Assembly: GCF_019823065.1 (NCBI RefSeq)
Contig: NZ_CP081966.1
Location: 4,619,501-4,683,500 of the forward strand
Reading direction: 5' to 3'
Origin: Pseudomonas mosselii
GTDB lineage: Bacteria; Pseudomonadota; Gammaproteobacteria; Pseudomonadales; Pseudomonadaceae
DNA length: 64,000 nt
This document shows positions 56,243 through 64,000 of this stretch, in pieces. The position numbers and the translations under genes are program-made. Position 1 is the stretch's first letter. Each line of letters opens with the position of its first letter. The notes under the pieces were generated by a model, which saw only the letters and a list, made by a program, of their open reading frames with translations, searched no databases and had not been told where the DNA came from.

Positions 56243-56434
56243 TGCACGCGTCCTTACGAAACAAAGGTCGCGATTCTCTACGAGAGCAGCGCCGCTGCAA
56301 ATCGTGGCAGGTTGCCAGCAAGCGCCGAAGGCCCGCGGTTTTCCTGCTGCCGGTATTCCTTTTTTCAGGACCGCGGACCCGATGCTGACGCACGCTATCA
56401 GCAAGTTGCCATAAAAAACACGGGCAATGAAAAA

Positions 56435-56464
56435 AGCCCCGAGACATTAATCTCGGGGCTTTTC
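56435..56464 (-). terminator. intrinsic terminator after tRNA-Ser
   Basis: Minus-strand AGCCCCGAGA ... TCTCGGGGCT stem, six-base loop, followed by TTTTTT, seven bases beyond the encoded CCA of tRNA-Ser. Confidence 0.9.
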
Positions 56465-56470
56465 CATGTA

Positions 56471-56560
56471 TGGCGGAGAGATAGGGATTTGAACCCTAGG
56501 TACTGTTGCCAGTACAACGGATTTCGAATCCGTCCCGTTCGACCACTCCGGCATCTCTCC
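56471..56560 (-). tRNA. tRNA-Ser(CGA)
   Basis: 90-base gene including an encoded CCA: acceptor GGAGAGA / TCTCTCC, anticodon loop TTCGAAA giving anticodon CGA (reads UCG), a long variable arm typical of serine tRNAs (TTGTACTGGCAACAGTACC) and T-loop GGGTTCAAATCCC. It lies downstream of purC on the same strand, with its 3' end facing the accessory region. Confidence 0.95.
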
Positions 56561-56651
56561 AATGGCGCGCATCATACCAGCGATTTCGTTTCTGGCAAAC
56601 CTTTTTTGAAAAAAATTCGCGTGGTATCAGGCGCTTGCGTGAACGCGCCGC

Positions 56652-57362
56652 TTACAGCGGCACGCCCAGGCGTTTGGCAACTTCTTCGTAGGCTTCGATC
56701 ACGTCGCCCAGGCCCTGACGGAAGCGGTCCTTGTCCATCTTCTTGCGGGTCTCTTTGTCCCACAGGCGGCAGCCGTCCGGGCTGAATTCGTCGCCCAGGA
56801 CGATCTGGCCGTGGAACACGCCAAACTCCAGCTTGAAGTCGACCAGCAGCAGGCCTGCGTCGTCGAACAGCTTGCTCAGCACTTCGTTGACCTTCAGCGA
56901 CAGCTTCTTCATCTCGGCCAGCTGCTCGGCGGTGCCCCAGCCGAAAGCGACAACGTGGGATTCGTTGATGAAGGGGTCGCCCTTTTCGTCGTTCTTCAGG
57001 AACAGCTCGAAGGTGGACGGCTCCAGCTTGATGCCCTCCTCCACGCCCAGGCGCTTGACCAGGCTGCCGGCGGCGTAGTTGCGCACCACGCACTCGACCG
57101 GGATCATGTCGAGCTTCTTCACCAGGCACTCGTTGTCGCCCAGCAGCTTGTCGAACTGGGTCGGCACGCCGGCTTCTTCGAGCTTCTGCATGATGAAGGC
57201 ATTGAACTTGTTGTTCACCATGCCCTTACGATCCAGTTGTTCGATGCGCTTGCCGTCGAACGCCGAGGTGTCGTTACGGAACAGCAGGATCAAGCGGTCG
57301 GCGTCGTCGGTCTTGTAAACCGATTTGGCCTTGCCGCGGTAGAGTTCGTCGCGTTTTTCCAT
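56652..57362 (-). CDS. purC: phosphoribosylaminoimidazole-succinocarboxamide synthase
   Basis: 236-residue SAICAR synthetase for the seventh step of de novo purine synthesis (aspartate + CAIR + ATP). Motifs: [32 protein letters not shown] at the N-terminus (quoted only in outline: start [14 protein letters not shown]), [19 protein letters not shown] and [15 protein letters not shown]. Length is that of the bacterial enzyme. Last protein gene of the dapA-bamC-MBL-purC series. Confidence 0.96.
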   Translation of the reverse strand: MEKRDELYRGKAKSVYKTDDADRLILLFRNDTSAFDGKRIEQLDRKGMVNNKFNAFIMQKLEEAGVPTQFDKLLGDNECLVKKLDMIPVECVVRNYAAGSLVKRLGVEEGIKLEPSTFELFLKNDEKGDPFINESHVVAFGWGTAEQLAEMKKLSLKVNEVLSKLFDDAGLLLVDFKLEFGVFHGQIVLGDEFSPDGCRLWDKETRKKMDKDRFRQGLGDVIEAYEEVAKRLGVPL

Positions 57363-57391
57363 GATGGGCTCCGCTTGCTTGAGTGGGTGGG

Positions 57392-58150
57392 CTAGGCGAT
57401 TTGACGCCAGTCGAGCCCATGATCCTGATTCGCCACCTGGAGCCAGTCCGGGTCGCACCCGAGGGCGTCGACGAAGCACTGACGGGCCAGATGTGGCAGG
57501 TTGTTCTTGCTGCTGAGGTGGGCCAGCACCAGGTGCTGCAGGTTCTGCCAGCCCAACTCGGCCACCAGGCTCGCGGCCTGGTGGTTGTTCAAATGTCCCT
57601 GGCTGCCGCCGACCCGCAGCTTGAGAAAGTGCGGGTAGTGCCCACGGGCCAGCAGGTCGCGGCAGTGGTTGGCCTCGATCAGCAGGGCATCGAGCCCCTG
57701 ATAGCGCTCCAACAGCCGCGCGTCGTAACTACCCAGGTCGGTGAGCATGCCAAAGCGCCGACGACCATCGCTGATCACGTACTGCAGCGGCTCGTAGGCA
57801 TCATGCTCGACCCGTGCCGCGCTGACCTGCAGATCGCCGATCTGCAGCACATCGCCACAACCGAGAAAACCGGAGACCTCGACCGGCTTGCGCATGCCGC
57901 GCAATGTGCCCTGGCTGAGGTAGACCGGTACATTGTAGCGGCGCGAGAGCAACCCCACCCCATGCACGTGGTCGGCATGTTCGTGGGTCACCAGCACCGC
58001 GCTCAACTGCGTGGCCGCCACCCCGAGCAGCGCCAGGCGCCGCTCGGTCTCGCGAAGGGAAAAGCCGCAATCGACCAGGATGAAGGTATCACCACTGGCG
58101 ACGAGCGTGCCGTTTCCCTGGCTACCGCTTCCTAGAACCGCGAAGCGCAC
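57392..58150 (-). CDS. MBL-fold metallo-hydrolase (YycJ-like)
   Basis: 252-residue metallo-beta-lactamase-fold hydrolase with the metal motif [12 protein letters not shown] (residues ~54-65), [20 protein letters not shown] and [10 protein letters not shown]. It resembles the WalJ/YycJ group and beta-CASP-less nucleases or phosphoesterases; substrate unknown. Its start lies directly at the bamC stop. Confidence 0.88.
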   Translation of the reverse strand: MRFAVLGSGSQGNGTLVASGDTFILVDCGFSLRETERRLALLGVAATQLSAVLVTHEHADHVHGVGLLSRRYNVPVYLSQGTLRGMRKPVEVSGFLGCGDVLQIGDLQVSAARVEHDAYEPLQYVISDGRRRFGMLTDLGSYDARLLERYQGLDALLIEANHCRDLLARGHYPHFLKLRVGGSQGHLNNHQAASLVAELGWQNLQHLVLAHLSSKNNLPHLARQCFVDALGCDPDWLQVANQDHGLDWRQIA

Positions 58151-59266
58151 TTAGCCCAGGTGGTCCTGGATCGCGCTCAGCACGCGGCGGGCGACATCGG
58201 CCGGGGCCACGGTGTTGATGTTCTTCTCGACGGTCACCTGGACGTTTTCGCCGACCTTGCTCAGGCGCACCTGGTAGCGCTCGGCACGGGCTTCACGCTC
58301 TTCCTTGCTCGGCTCGCTGCCGAACAGGCGGCTGAAGAAGCCAGGCTCCTTCTGCTTGTCGTCGGGCTTCTCGGACAGGTTGATGTAGTACAGGCCCAGG
58401 CTGCGGTTGATGTCCTCGACACGCCACTCGCCCTGCTCCAGGGCGCGGCCGACGCCAGACCAGGCGCGGTCCAGGTCGGAACCCAGGAACAGCACCGGGT
58501 TGCCGCTGCCGTCCTCGCTCAGGCTGACCTGGCTCGGGGCATCGAAGTCGCGCGCGGCCAGCAGCGAGACCGAACCGCCCTTCTCGGCGCTGCGGTTCAT
58601 GCTGGCGAGCATTTCGTCGACCAGCAGCGCGTCGGTGCCGGTGTTACTGGAGGCGGACGGAAAATCAGGCTCGGCAGTGCTGCCGGCCGGACGCTCGACG
58701 CTGACCACATACACCTCGGAGGTGTTGCGCTGCACGCCGGGCTCCATGCGCACCCGCACGCGGACTTCGCTGTCCGGGCTGCTGGAGGTACTGGCCAAGC
58801 GCTGGCCGAGGGAGGCCGACAGCTCGTCGAAGCGCTGCCAGGTGGTGTTGAATTCACCGGTCTGCGGGCGCTCTTCAGCGATGCGGAAACCGTTGTCCTC
58901 GAAGAACTGGCGGGTCACCGGCCAGACTTCGGCGGGCGAGCGCTGGGCCAGCACCCAACGGCTGTTGCCGCTGCGCTGCAGGCTGAAATCGCTGATGTCG
59001 GCGGTGGCCGACAGCGGCTGTGGACGGGGTACCTCGAACTCGCCGGTGGCGCGATCGTCGGCCACGTTGCGCGGGATCGGCAGCAGCGGATCCAGGCGCT
59101 TGACGTTGCTGGCGTCCGGCGGCAGCTGCATCGGCGCGGTCGGTTGCGCCTGCAGGTAGTCGCTGCCACGGTCGCGGAAATAGCCATCCTCGCCCCACAG
59201 CCAGCCGCACCCGCTGGTGCTGGAGATGATCAGGGCGAGAGCGGAAAGACCAGCCAGTCGCTTCAT
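58151..59266 (-). CDS. bamC: outer-membrane assembly lipoprotein BamC
   Basis: 371-residue lipoprotein of the BAM complex that inserts outer-membrane beta-barrels. Signal peptide and lipobox are visible (MKRLAGLSALALIISSTSGC, lipid Cys20), followed by an unstructured segment and two helix-grip domains (first ~100-230, WPVTRQFFEDNGFRI; second ~255-370, WSGVGRALEQGEWRVEDIN). Co-transcribed with dapA, 17 bases upstream, as in other gammaproteobacteria. Confidence 0.95.
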   Translation of the reverse strand: MKRLAGLSALALIISSTSGCGWLWGEDGYFRDRGSDYLQAQPTAPMQLPPDASNVKRLDPLLPIPRNVADDRATGEFEVPRPQPLSATADISDFSLQRSGNSRWVLAQRSPAEVWPVTRQFFEDNGFRIAEERPQTGEFNTTWQRFDELSASLGQRLASTSSSPDSEVRVRVRMEPGVQRNTSEVYVVSVERPAGSTAEPDFPSASSNTGTDALLVDEMLASMNRSAEKGGSVSLLAARDFDAPSQVSLSEDGSGNPVLFLGSDLDRAWSGVGRALEQGEWRVEDINRSLGLYYINLSEKPDDKQKEPGFFSRLFGSEPSKEEREARAERYQVRLSKVGENVQVTVEKNINTVAPADVARRVLSAIQDHLG

Positions 59267-59283
59267 GCGGTGTACTTCCTCGA

Positions 59284-60171
59284 TTAAACCAGTACGCCGG
59301 ACTGGCGCAAGGCAGTACGGACTTTTTCGTGACAGCCTTCGCTCAGCCAGGTCAGTGGCAGGCGGATGCCCTGCTGCATCAGGCCCATTTCCACCAGCGC
59401 CCATTTCACCGGAATCGGGTTGGCTTCGCAGAACAGGTCTTTGTGCAACGGCATGAGTTTTTCGTTGATCGCGCGGGCCTTCTCGGCATTGCCCTCAAGG
59501 GCGGCCTCGCACAGATCGGCCATTTCGCGCGGGGCGACGTTGGCGGTGACGGAGATGTTGCCCTTGCCGCCCATCAGGATCAGCTCGACGGCGGTCGGAT
59601 CGTCGCCGGACAGGACGATGAAGTCCTTGTCGACGCCGTCCAGGATGGCCTTGGCACGGACCAGGTCGCCGGTGGCTTCCTTGATGCCGATGATGTTCTT
59701 GACCTTCGACAGGCGGATCACGGTGTCGGCCTGCATGTCGCAGGAGGTGCGACCGGGGACGTTGTAGAGGATCTGCGGGATGTCGACGGCTTCGGCGATG
59801 TGCTTGAAGTGCTGGTACAGGCCTTCCTGGGTCGGCTTGTTGTAGTACGGGACCACCAGCAGGCAGGCGTCGGCGCCGGCATTCTTGGCGTTCTTGGTCA
59901 GGTGCACGGCTTCGGCAGTGGAGTTGGCACCGGTACCGGCGATTACCGGGATCCGCTTGTTGCTGTGCTTGACCCGCTCGACCACGTGCTTGATGACCAG
60001 GATGTGCTCTTCGACATCCAGCGTGGCGGACTCGCCGGTGGTGCCGACAGCTACGATCGCGTGGGTGCCGTTTTCCAGGTGGAAGTCTACAAGCTTGTCG
60101 AGGCTGTCCCAGTCCAGACGCCCTTGTGCATCCATGGGAGTGACCAATGCCACCATACTGCCCGCAATCAT
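59284..60171 (-). CDS. dapA: 4-hydroxy-tetrahydrodipicolinate synthase
   Basis: 295-residue class I aldolase-fold enzyme that condenses pyruvate with aspartate semialdehyde in lysine/diaminopimelate synthesis. Schiff-base Lys164 ([10 protein letters not shown]), Tyr136 (YNVPGRT) and pyruvate-binding [10 protein letters not shown] are present. Start [14 protein letters not shown] is the family start; the long open frame upstream is rejected. Divergent from gcvR. Confidence 0.96.
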   Translation of the reverse strand: MIAGSMVALVTPMDAQGRLDWDSLDKLVDFHLENGTHAIVAVGTTGESATLDVEEHILVIKHVVERVKHSNKRIPVIAGTGANSTAEAVHLTKNAKNAGADACLLVVPYYNKPTQEGLYQHFKHIAEAVDIPQILYNVPGRTSCDMQADTVIRLSKVKNIIGIKEATGDLVRAKAILDGVDKDFIVLSGDDPTAVELILMGGKGNISVTANVAPREMADLCEAALEGNAEKARAINEKLMPLHKDLFCEANPIPVKWALVEMGLMQQGIRLPLTWLSEGCHEKVRTALRQSGVLV

Positions 60172-60431
60172 GTAACTGCTCCTGCCGGAAAAAGAGAGCG
60201 GTAATGGTACTGGCGCCATCGGCCTTGCACAAGCGAAGCAGGCGGGCGGAGCATTCCCCTTCGCGCCGCTTTTCGCTACCCTTGATCCTTTGATCGGTGC
60301 AGCACGGCCCGCCGGGCCGTCGACAGTGCTACCGGCCTGCGTCCACAGCCGCCAAAACCGGCCCGGGCCCTGCTGATGCAGGAGGCTTGCCCCCGTCCTG
60401 CACCGACCGCTCATCGCTTTAGGAATGCTGC

Positions 60432-60992
60432 ATGTCCACCCCCACCGTTCGCGAACAATTTCTCGTCATCAGCGCCTTGGGCCCCAACCCCATGGAGCTG
60501 GCCAACGTTCTCAGCCGCGCGGCCTTCGACAACCGCTGCGCGGTAGTCACCTCGCGTCTGTCGCGCCACGGCGAGACCAGCGCCCTGGTGCTGCAGGTCG
60601 GCGGCAGCTGGGATGCCCTGGCCCGCCTCGAAGCCACCCTGCCGGGCCTGGGCAAGAAGCACGGCCTGACCCTGGACGTGGTGCGCAGCGCCGACCAGGA
60701 AGTACGCCCGCAGGCCCTGCCTTATGTGGCCTACGTCAGCGCCGCCTATCGCCCGGACATCATCAACGAGCTGTGCCAGTTCTTCCTCGACCACCGCGTC
60801 GAGCTCGAAGCGATGACCTGCGACACCTACCTCGCGCCGCAGACCGGCAGCAGCATGCTCAACGCCCAGTTCACCGTAATCCTGCCGGCCGGCACCCAGA
60901 TCAGCTGGCTGCGCGATCAGTTCCTCGACTTCGCCGACGCCCTGAACCTGGACGCGCTGATCGAACCGTGGCGCCCACAGAACCCCATGTAA
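60432..60992 (+). CDS. gcvR: glycine cleavage system transcriptional repressor GcvR
   Basis: 186-residue two-ACT-domain protein ([24 protein letters not shown]; second ACT ~95-170, [21 protein letters not shown]). GcvR-type proteins bind glycine and restrain the regulator GcvA without binding DNA themselves. Conserved divergent position next to dapA supports the assignment. Confidence 0.9.
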   Translation: MSTPTVREQFLVISALGPNPMELANVLSRAAFDNRCAVVTSRLSRHGETSALVLQVGGSWDALARLEATLPGLGKKHGLTLDVVRSADQEVRPQALPYVAYVSAAYRPDIINELCQFFLDHRVELEAMTCDTYLAPQTGSSMLNAQFTVILPAGTQISWLRDQFLDFADALNLDALIEPWRPQNPM

Positions 60993-61002
60993 GGAAGCTC
61001 CC

Positions 61003-61476
61003 ATGGCCGTAGCACTCGACCAACCCGTCGCCGATTTCCAGGTCCAGGCCACCAGCGGCCAGACCGTCAGCCTTGCCGACCTGAAGGGCCAGCAGGTGGT
61101 GTTGTACTTCTATCCCAAGGACAGCACCCCGGGCTGCACCACCGAAGGCCAGGGCTTCCGCGACCAATACGCGGCGTTCCAGGCGGCCAACACCGTGGTG
61201 TTCGGCGTGTCGCGCGATGGCATCAAGTCGCACGAGAACTTCAAGGCCAAGCAGGCGTTTCCCTTCGAGCTGATCAGCGACAAGGACGAAGCACTGTGCC
61301 AGCTGTTCGACGTGATCAAGCTGAAGAAGCTGTACGGCAAGGAGTATCTGGGCGTGGACCGCAGCACCTTCCTGATCGACAAGGACGGTGTGCTGCGCCA
61401 GGAATGGCGCGCAGTGAAGGTGCCGGGGCATGTGGATGCCGTATTGGTGGCGGCGCAGAACCTCAACAAGGCTTGA
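61003..61476 (+). CDS. bcp: thioredoxin-dependent peroxiredoxin Bcp
   Basis: 157-residue peroxiredoxin of the BCP/PrxQ group that reduces peroxides with thioredoxin. Peroxidatic Cys45 lies in DSTPGCTTEG; the +5 position, often the resolving Cys, is Gln here, so this looks like a 1-Cys-type variant (another Cys is near residue 99). Ten bases after gcvR; likely co-transcribed. Confidence 0.93.
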   Translation: MAVALDQPVADFQVQATSGQTVSLADLKGQQVVLYFYPKDSTPGCTTEGQGFRDQYAAFQAANTVVFGVSRDGIKSHENFKAKQAFPFELISDKDEALCQLFDVIKLKKLYGKEYLGVDRSTFLIDKDGVLRQEWRAVKVPGHVDAVLVAAQNLNKA

Positions 61477-61482
61477 GATCGT

Positions 61483-61502
61483 TGGGGCTGCAAAGCAGCC
61501 CC
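61483..61502. terminator. hairpin between convergent bcp and AI-2E transporter genes
   Basis: GGGGCTGC-AAA-GCAGCCCC stem with a three-base loop, seven bases past the bcp stop. No strong T-tract; probably bidirectional. Confidence 0.6.
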
Positions 61503-61506
61503 AGAC

Positions 61507-62577
61507 CTACAGCATCGGCGCCACAGACCTGTCCTGCCGCGGCCAGGCATCCAGCACCGCCTTGAACAGCGTCGCCAGCGGGATCGCGAAGAAGATCCCC
61601 CAGAACCCCCACAGCCCGCCGAACAGCAGCACCGCGCAGATGATCGCCACCGGGTGCAGGCTCACTGCCTCGGAGAACAGCAGCGGCACCAGCACGTTGC
61701 CATCGAGTGCCTGGATGATCGCGTACACCGCCATCAGGTAGATGAACTGATCGCCCCAACCCCACTGGAACAGCGCGATCAGCGTCACCGGCACCGTTAC
61801 CACCACCGCGCCGACATACGGCACCACCACCGACAGGCCCACCAGCAGCGCCAGCAAGGCGGCATAGTTGAGGCCAAGGCTGATGAAGGCGATATAGGTG
61901 GCAATCCCGCAGATCAGGATCTCGATGCCCTTGCCGCGAATGTAGTTGGCGATCTGCCGGTTCATCTCGTCGCCCACCCGGTTTAGCAGCGTACGCTCGC
62001 GCGGCAGGTAGCCGCTGACCCAGCGCCCGATCAGCTCGCGGTCCTTGAGGAAGAAGAACACCAGGATCGGCACCAGCACCAGGTAGATCATCGCATTGAC
62101 TAGCAACGGCAGGCTCGACAGCGAGAAGGTCAGCGCCCACTGGCCGAACTTGCCGATCTCGCCGCGCACCGATTCGATGGCACGCAGCACCTGCTCATCC
62201 GACACCAGGTGCGGATAGCGCTCGGGCAACAGCAGCAACAACGACTGCCACTTGCCGAGCATCCCCGGCAACTCGTTGAACAAGGTGATCAGCTGATGCC
62301 AGAGCAGCGGCACCAGCACCAGCATGAACACTGCCAGCGCACCCATGAACAGGGCGAACACCAGCCAGACCGCCAGCCTGGACGGCACCTTCAAGCGCTC
62401 CAGGGCATTGACCAGGCCCTGCATGAGAAACGCCAGGACCATGCCCGCCAGCACCGGCGCGAGCATGCCGCCCAGGGTCAGCACCACGGTGAAGGCCAGG
62501 AACAGCAGGACCGCCAGCACCACAGCCTCCTCGTCGGAGAAGTAGCGCTGCATCCAGTCGCGAAGCACTTTGAACAT
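61507..62577 (-). CDS. AI-2E family transporter (PerM-like)
   Basis: 356-residue inner-membrane protein with about eight hydrophobic segments and the family segment VPYVGAVVVTVPV and LDGNVLVPLLFSEAVSLHPVAII (quoted in part). The UPF0118/AI-2E group includes possible autoinducer or Na+/H+ exporters; substrate not assignable here. Downstream of the TusA-like gene on the same strand. Confidence 0.9.
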   Translation of the reverse strand: MFKVLRDWMQRYFSDEEAVVLAVLLFLAFTVVLTLGGMLAPVLAGMVLAFLMQGLVNALERLKVPSRLAVWLVFALFMGALAVFMLVLVPLLWHQLITLFNELPGMLGKWQSLLLLLPERYPHLVSDEQVLRAIESVRGEIGKFGQWALTFSLSSLPLLVNAMIYLVLVPILVFFFLKDRELIGRWVSGYLPRERTLLNRVGDEMNRQIANYIRGKGIEILICGIATYIAFISLGLNYAALLALLVGLSVVVPYVGAVVVTVPVTLIALFQWGWGDQFIYLMAVYAIIQALDGNVLVPLLFSEAVSLHPVAIICAVLLFGGLWGFWGIFFAIPLATLFKAVLDAWPRQDRSVAPML

Positions 62578-62597
62578 TGACGATCCTTGGAAAAGAC

Positions 62598-62837
62598 TCA
62601 GGCCTTGCGCAGCCAGTAGGTGTAAACGCCGGCCTCGGCCGTTTCATGCAGCAGCGTATGGCCGGCCAGTTGGGCGAAAGTGCGGAAGTCGCGCTGGGAG
62701 CCGCCGTCGGTGGCGATCACCTTGAGCACCGCGCCACTGGCCAGGCGATTGAGTTCCATCTTGGCCTTGAGCAGCGGCAACGGGCAGTTCAGCCCGCTGG
62801 CGTCAAGCTCGGCGTCGCTGGTCGGGGTATCACTCAT
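62598..62837 (-). CDS. TusA-family sulfur-carrier protein
   Basis: 79-residue SirA/TusA-like protein with the sulfur-carrying Cys in LDASGLNCPLPLLKAK near residue 18. It relays persulfide sulfur for tRNA thiolation or cofactor synthesis in relatives. Start MSDTPTSDAELD chosen; upstream 20 codons overlap the promoter region of the divergent protease gene. Confidence 0.9.
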   Translation of the reverse strand: MSDTPTSDAELDASGLNCPLPLLKAKMELNRLASGAVLKVIATDGGSQRDFRTFAQLAGHTLLHETAEAGVYTYWLRKA

Positions 62838-62944
62838 CGGGCGCGTCTCCGGGGTATGGACAGAAAGGTCCGGTAGGATACCGCCACTGGTCGGCATCGC
62901 GCGACCCGGCTACAGTAAGGCTTTTGACCGACGCGAGCTTCTGC

Positions 62945-64000
62945 ATGAATCTACTGCGCCCCACCCTGTTGACGCTGGCCTGCCTGATGGCCCTTCCCGG
63001 CCACGCCGACGACCTGCCGTCACTGGGCGACGCCAGCTCCGCGATCGTCTCGCCGCAACAGGAACACCAGCTCGGCCGCGCCTGGCTGAGCCTGTTGCGC
63101 GGCCAGGTCAACCAGCTGAACGACCCGCAGCTCAAGGACTACGTCGAGACCACCGTGTACAAGCTGGCCGAGACCAGCCAGCTGCAGGACAGGCGCCTGG
63201 AGTTCATCCTCATCGACAGCAAGGAGCTCAACGCCTTCGCTGCCCCGGGCGGTATCGTCGGCGTCAACGGCGGATTGTTCCTCAATGCGCAATCGGAGGG
63301 TGAGTACGCCTCGGTACTGGCTCACGAACTGGCGCACTTGTCGCAACGCCACTTCGCCCGCGGCGTCGAGGCCCAGCAGCGCATGCAGTTGCCGATGATG
63401 GCGGCCCTGCTGGCCGGTATCGTCCTGGCCGCGGGTGGTGGTGGCGATGCCGGCATCGGCGTGATCGCTGGCACCCAGGCCGCCGCGATCCAGGAGCAGC
63501 GGCGCTTCTCACGGCAAAACGAGCAGGAGGCCGACCGCATCGGCATCCTCAACCTGGAGAAGGCCGGCTACGATCCGCGCAACATGCCCAGCATGTTCGA
63601 ACGCCTGGCCCGCCAGTACCGCTACGATGCCAAGCCGCCGGAGTTCCTGCTGACTCACCCGGTCACCGAATCACGTATTGCCGACACCCGCAACCGCGCC
63701 GAGCAGGCGCCCAAAGGTGGCGTCGAGGATAGCCTGCGCTACCAGCTGATCCGTGCGCGGGTACAGCTCACCTACGAAGGCACCCCGGGCCTGGCCGCCA
63801 AGCGCTTCCGCGCCCAGCTCGACGAGAATCCACAGATGGACGCCGCGCGCTATGGCCTGGCGCTGGCGCAGATCAAGGGTGGCCAGCTCAACGAAGCGCG
63901 GGAGAACCTCAAGCCGCTGCTGGCCAAGGCGCCCAACGACATTACCTACAACCTCGCGCAGATCGACCTGGACATCACCAACAACCGCCTGGCCGATGCC
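62945..64000 (+). CDS. bepA: BepA-like M48 metallopeptidase, cut by the window end
   Basis: 352 codons without a stop. Signal peptide (MNLLRPTLLTLACLMALPGHA), M48 peptidase domain with zinc motif HELAH at 127-131 and a downstream glutamate in QNEQEADRIGIL, then a TPR-like helical region that continues past the window (LAPNDI-type repeats). BepA is a periplasmic protease/chaperone in LPS-transport and BAM-linked outer-membrane quality control. Right boundary is the window edge. Confidence 0.9.
   Translation, partial: MNLLRPTLLTLACLMALPGHADDLPSLGDASSAIVSPQQEHQLGRAWLSLLRGQVNQLNDPQLKDYVETTVYKLAETSQLQDRRLEFILIDSKELNAFAAPGGIVGVNGGLFLNAQSEGEYASVLAHELAHLSQRHFARGVEAQQRMQLPMMAALLAGIVLAAGGGGDAGIGVIAGTQAAAIQEQRRFSRQNEQEADRIGILNLEKAGYDPRNMPSMFERLARQYRYDAKPPEFLLTHPVTESRIADTRNRAEQAPKGGVEDSLRYQLIRARVQLTYEGTPGLAAKRFRAQLDENPQMDAARYGLALAQIKGGQLNEARENLKPLLAKAPNDITYNLAQIDLDITNNRLADA

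Noticed and set aside
46100..56560. A prophage or integrative element with tRNA attachment site
   Set aside because: No integrase, structural phage genes or repeated tRNA 3' end were found in the window, so only an insertion-hotspot inference is kept.

Overview
The window is a high-GC chromosomal segment of a fluorescent Pseudomonas of the P. putida group. Evidence: the protein sequences, the many Pseudomonas-type REP palindromes, and the housekeeping order dapA-bamC-MBL hydrolase-purC-tRNA-Ser opposite gcvR-bcp. No plasmid, phage, IS or CRISPR signature is present, and the last gene (bepA-like protease) is cut by the window edge.

Layout. 0-7.8 kb: two EamA exporters, an LpxO-type lipid A hydroxylase, cysteine synthase, a DUF748 protein and a MoxR ATPase/VWA pair. 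7.8-12.5 kb: a 5-oxoproline module (pxpA, pxpB, pxpC, MFS transporter, divergent LysR). 12.5-26.5 kb: mostly core or lightly characterised genes (oligopeptidase B, YajD-like HNH protein, SpoU methyltransferase, RNase D, phosphoethanolamine transferase). 26.6-34 kb: a trans-sulfuration enzyme with divergent Lrp regulator, then a YdeP/FdhF-like molybdoenzyme beside moaA and moaB. 34-42.4 kb: a complete trans-4-hydroxy-L-proline catabolic operon behind an AraC-type regulator. 42.5-46 kb: an old-yellow-enzyme reductase with divergent ArsR regulator, and malate:quinone oxidoreductase. 56.4-64 kb: core genes around dapA/purC.

The standout is the accessory stretch 46.1-54.1 kb, one five-gene operon on the minus strand ending at a strong hairpin. 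Its second gene encodes an 806-residue protein. Its first ~300 residues closely match the backbone-amide (alpha-N) methyltransferase of borosin RiPPs (OphMA/SonM type), followed by a segment that aligns with the borosin-binding/clasp domain, and then by about 390 residues of unknown, beta-rich sequence. Around it are a phytanoyl-CoA-hydroxylase-like Fe(II)/2OG enzyme, a YD-like repeat protein, and two large paralogous proteins at the two ends of the operon. One of these carries about 79 residues of alternating Asp-Val/Asp-Ile and the other a long acidic helical tail. I infer an undescribed borosin-like peptide- or protein-methylation system. Its substrate is unproven: candidates are the Asp-Val/Ile repeat, a segment within the methyltransferase, or a peptide encoded elsewhere.

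Between this operon and tRNA-Ser lie a small lipoprotein gene, a possible structured RNA, a frameshifted small gene and two unknown small proteins, which is typical of a variable locus beside a tRNA.
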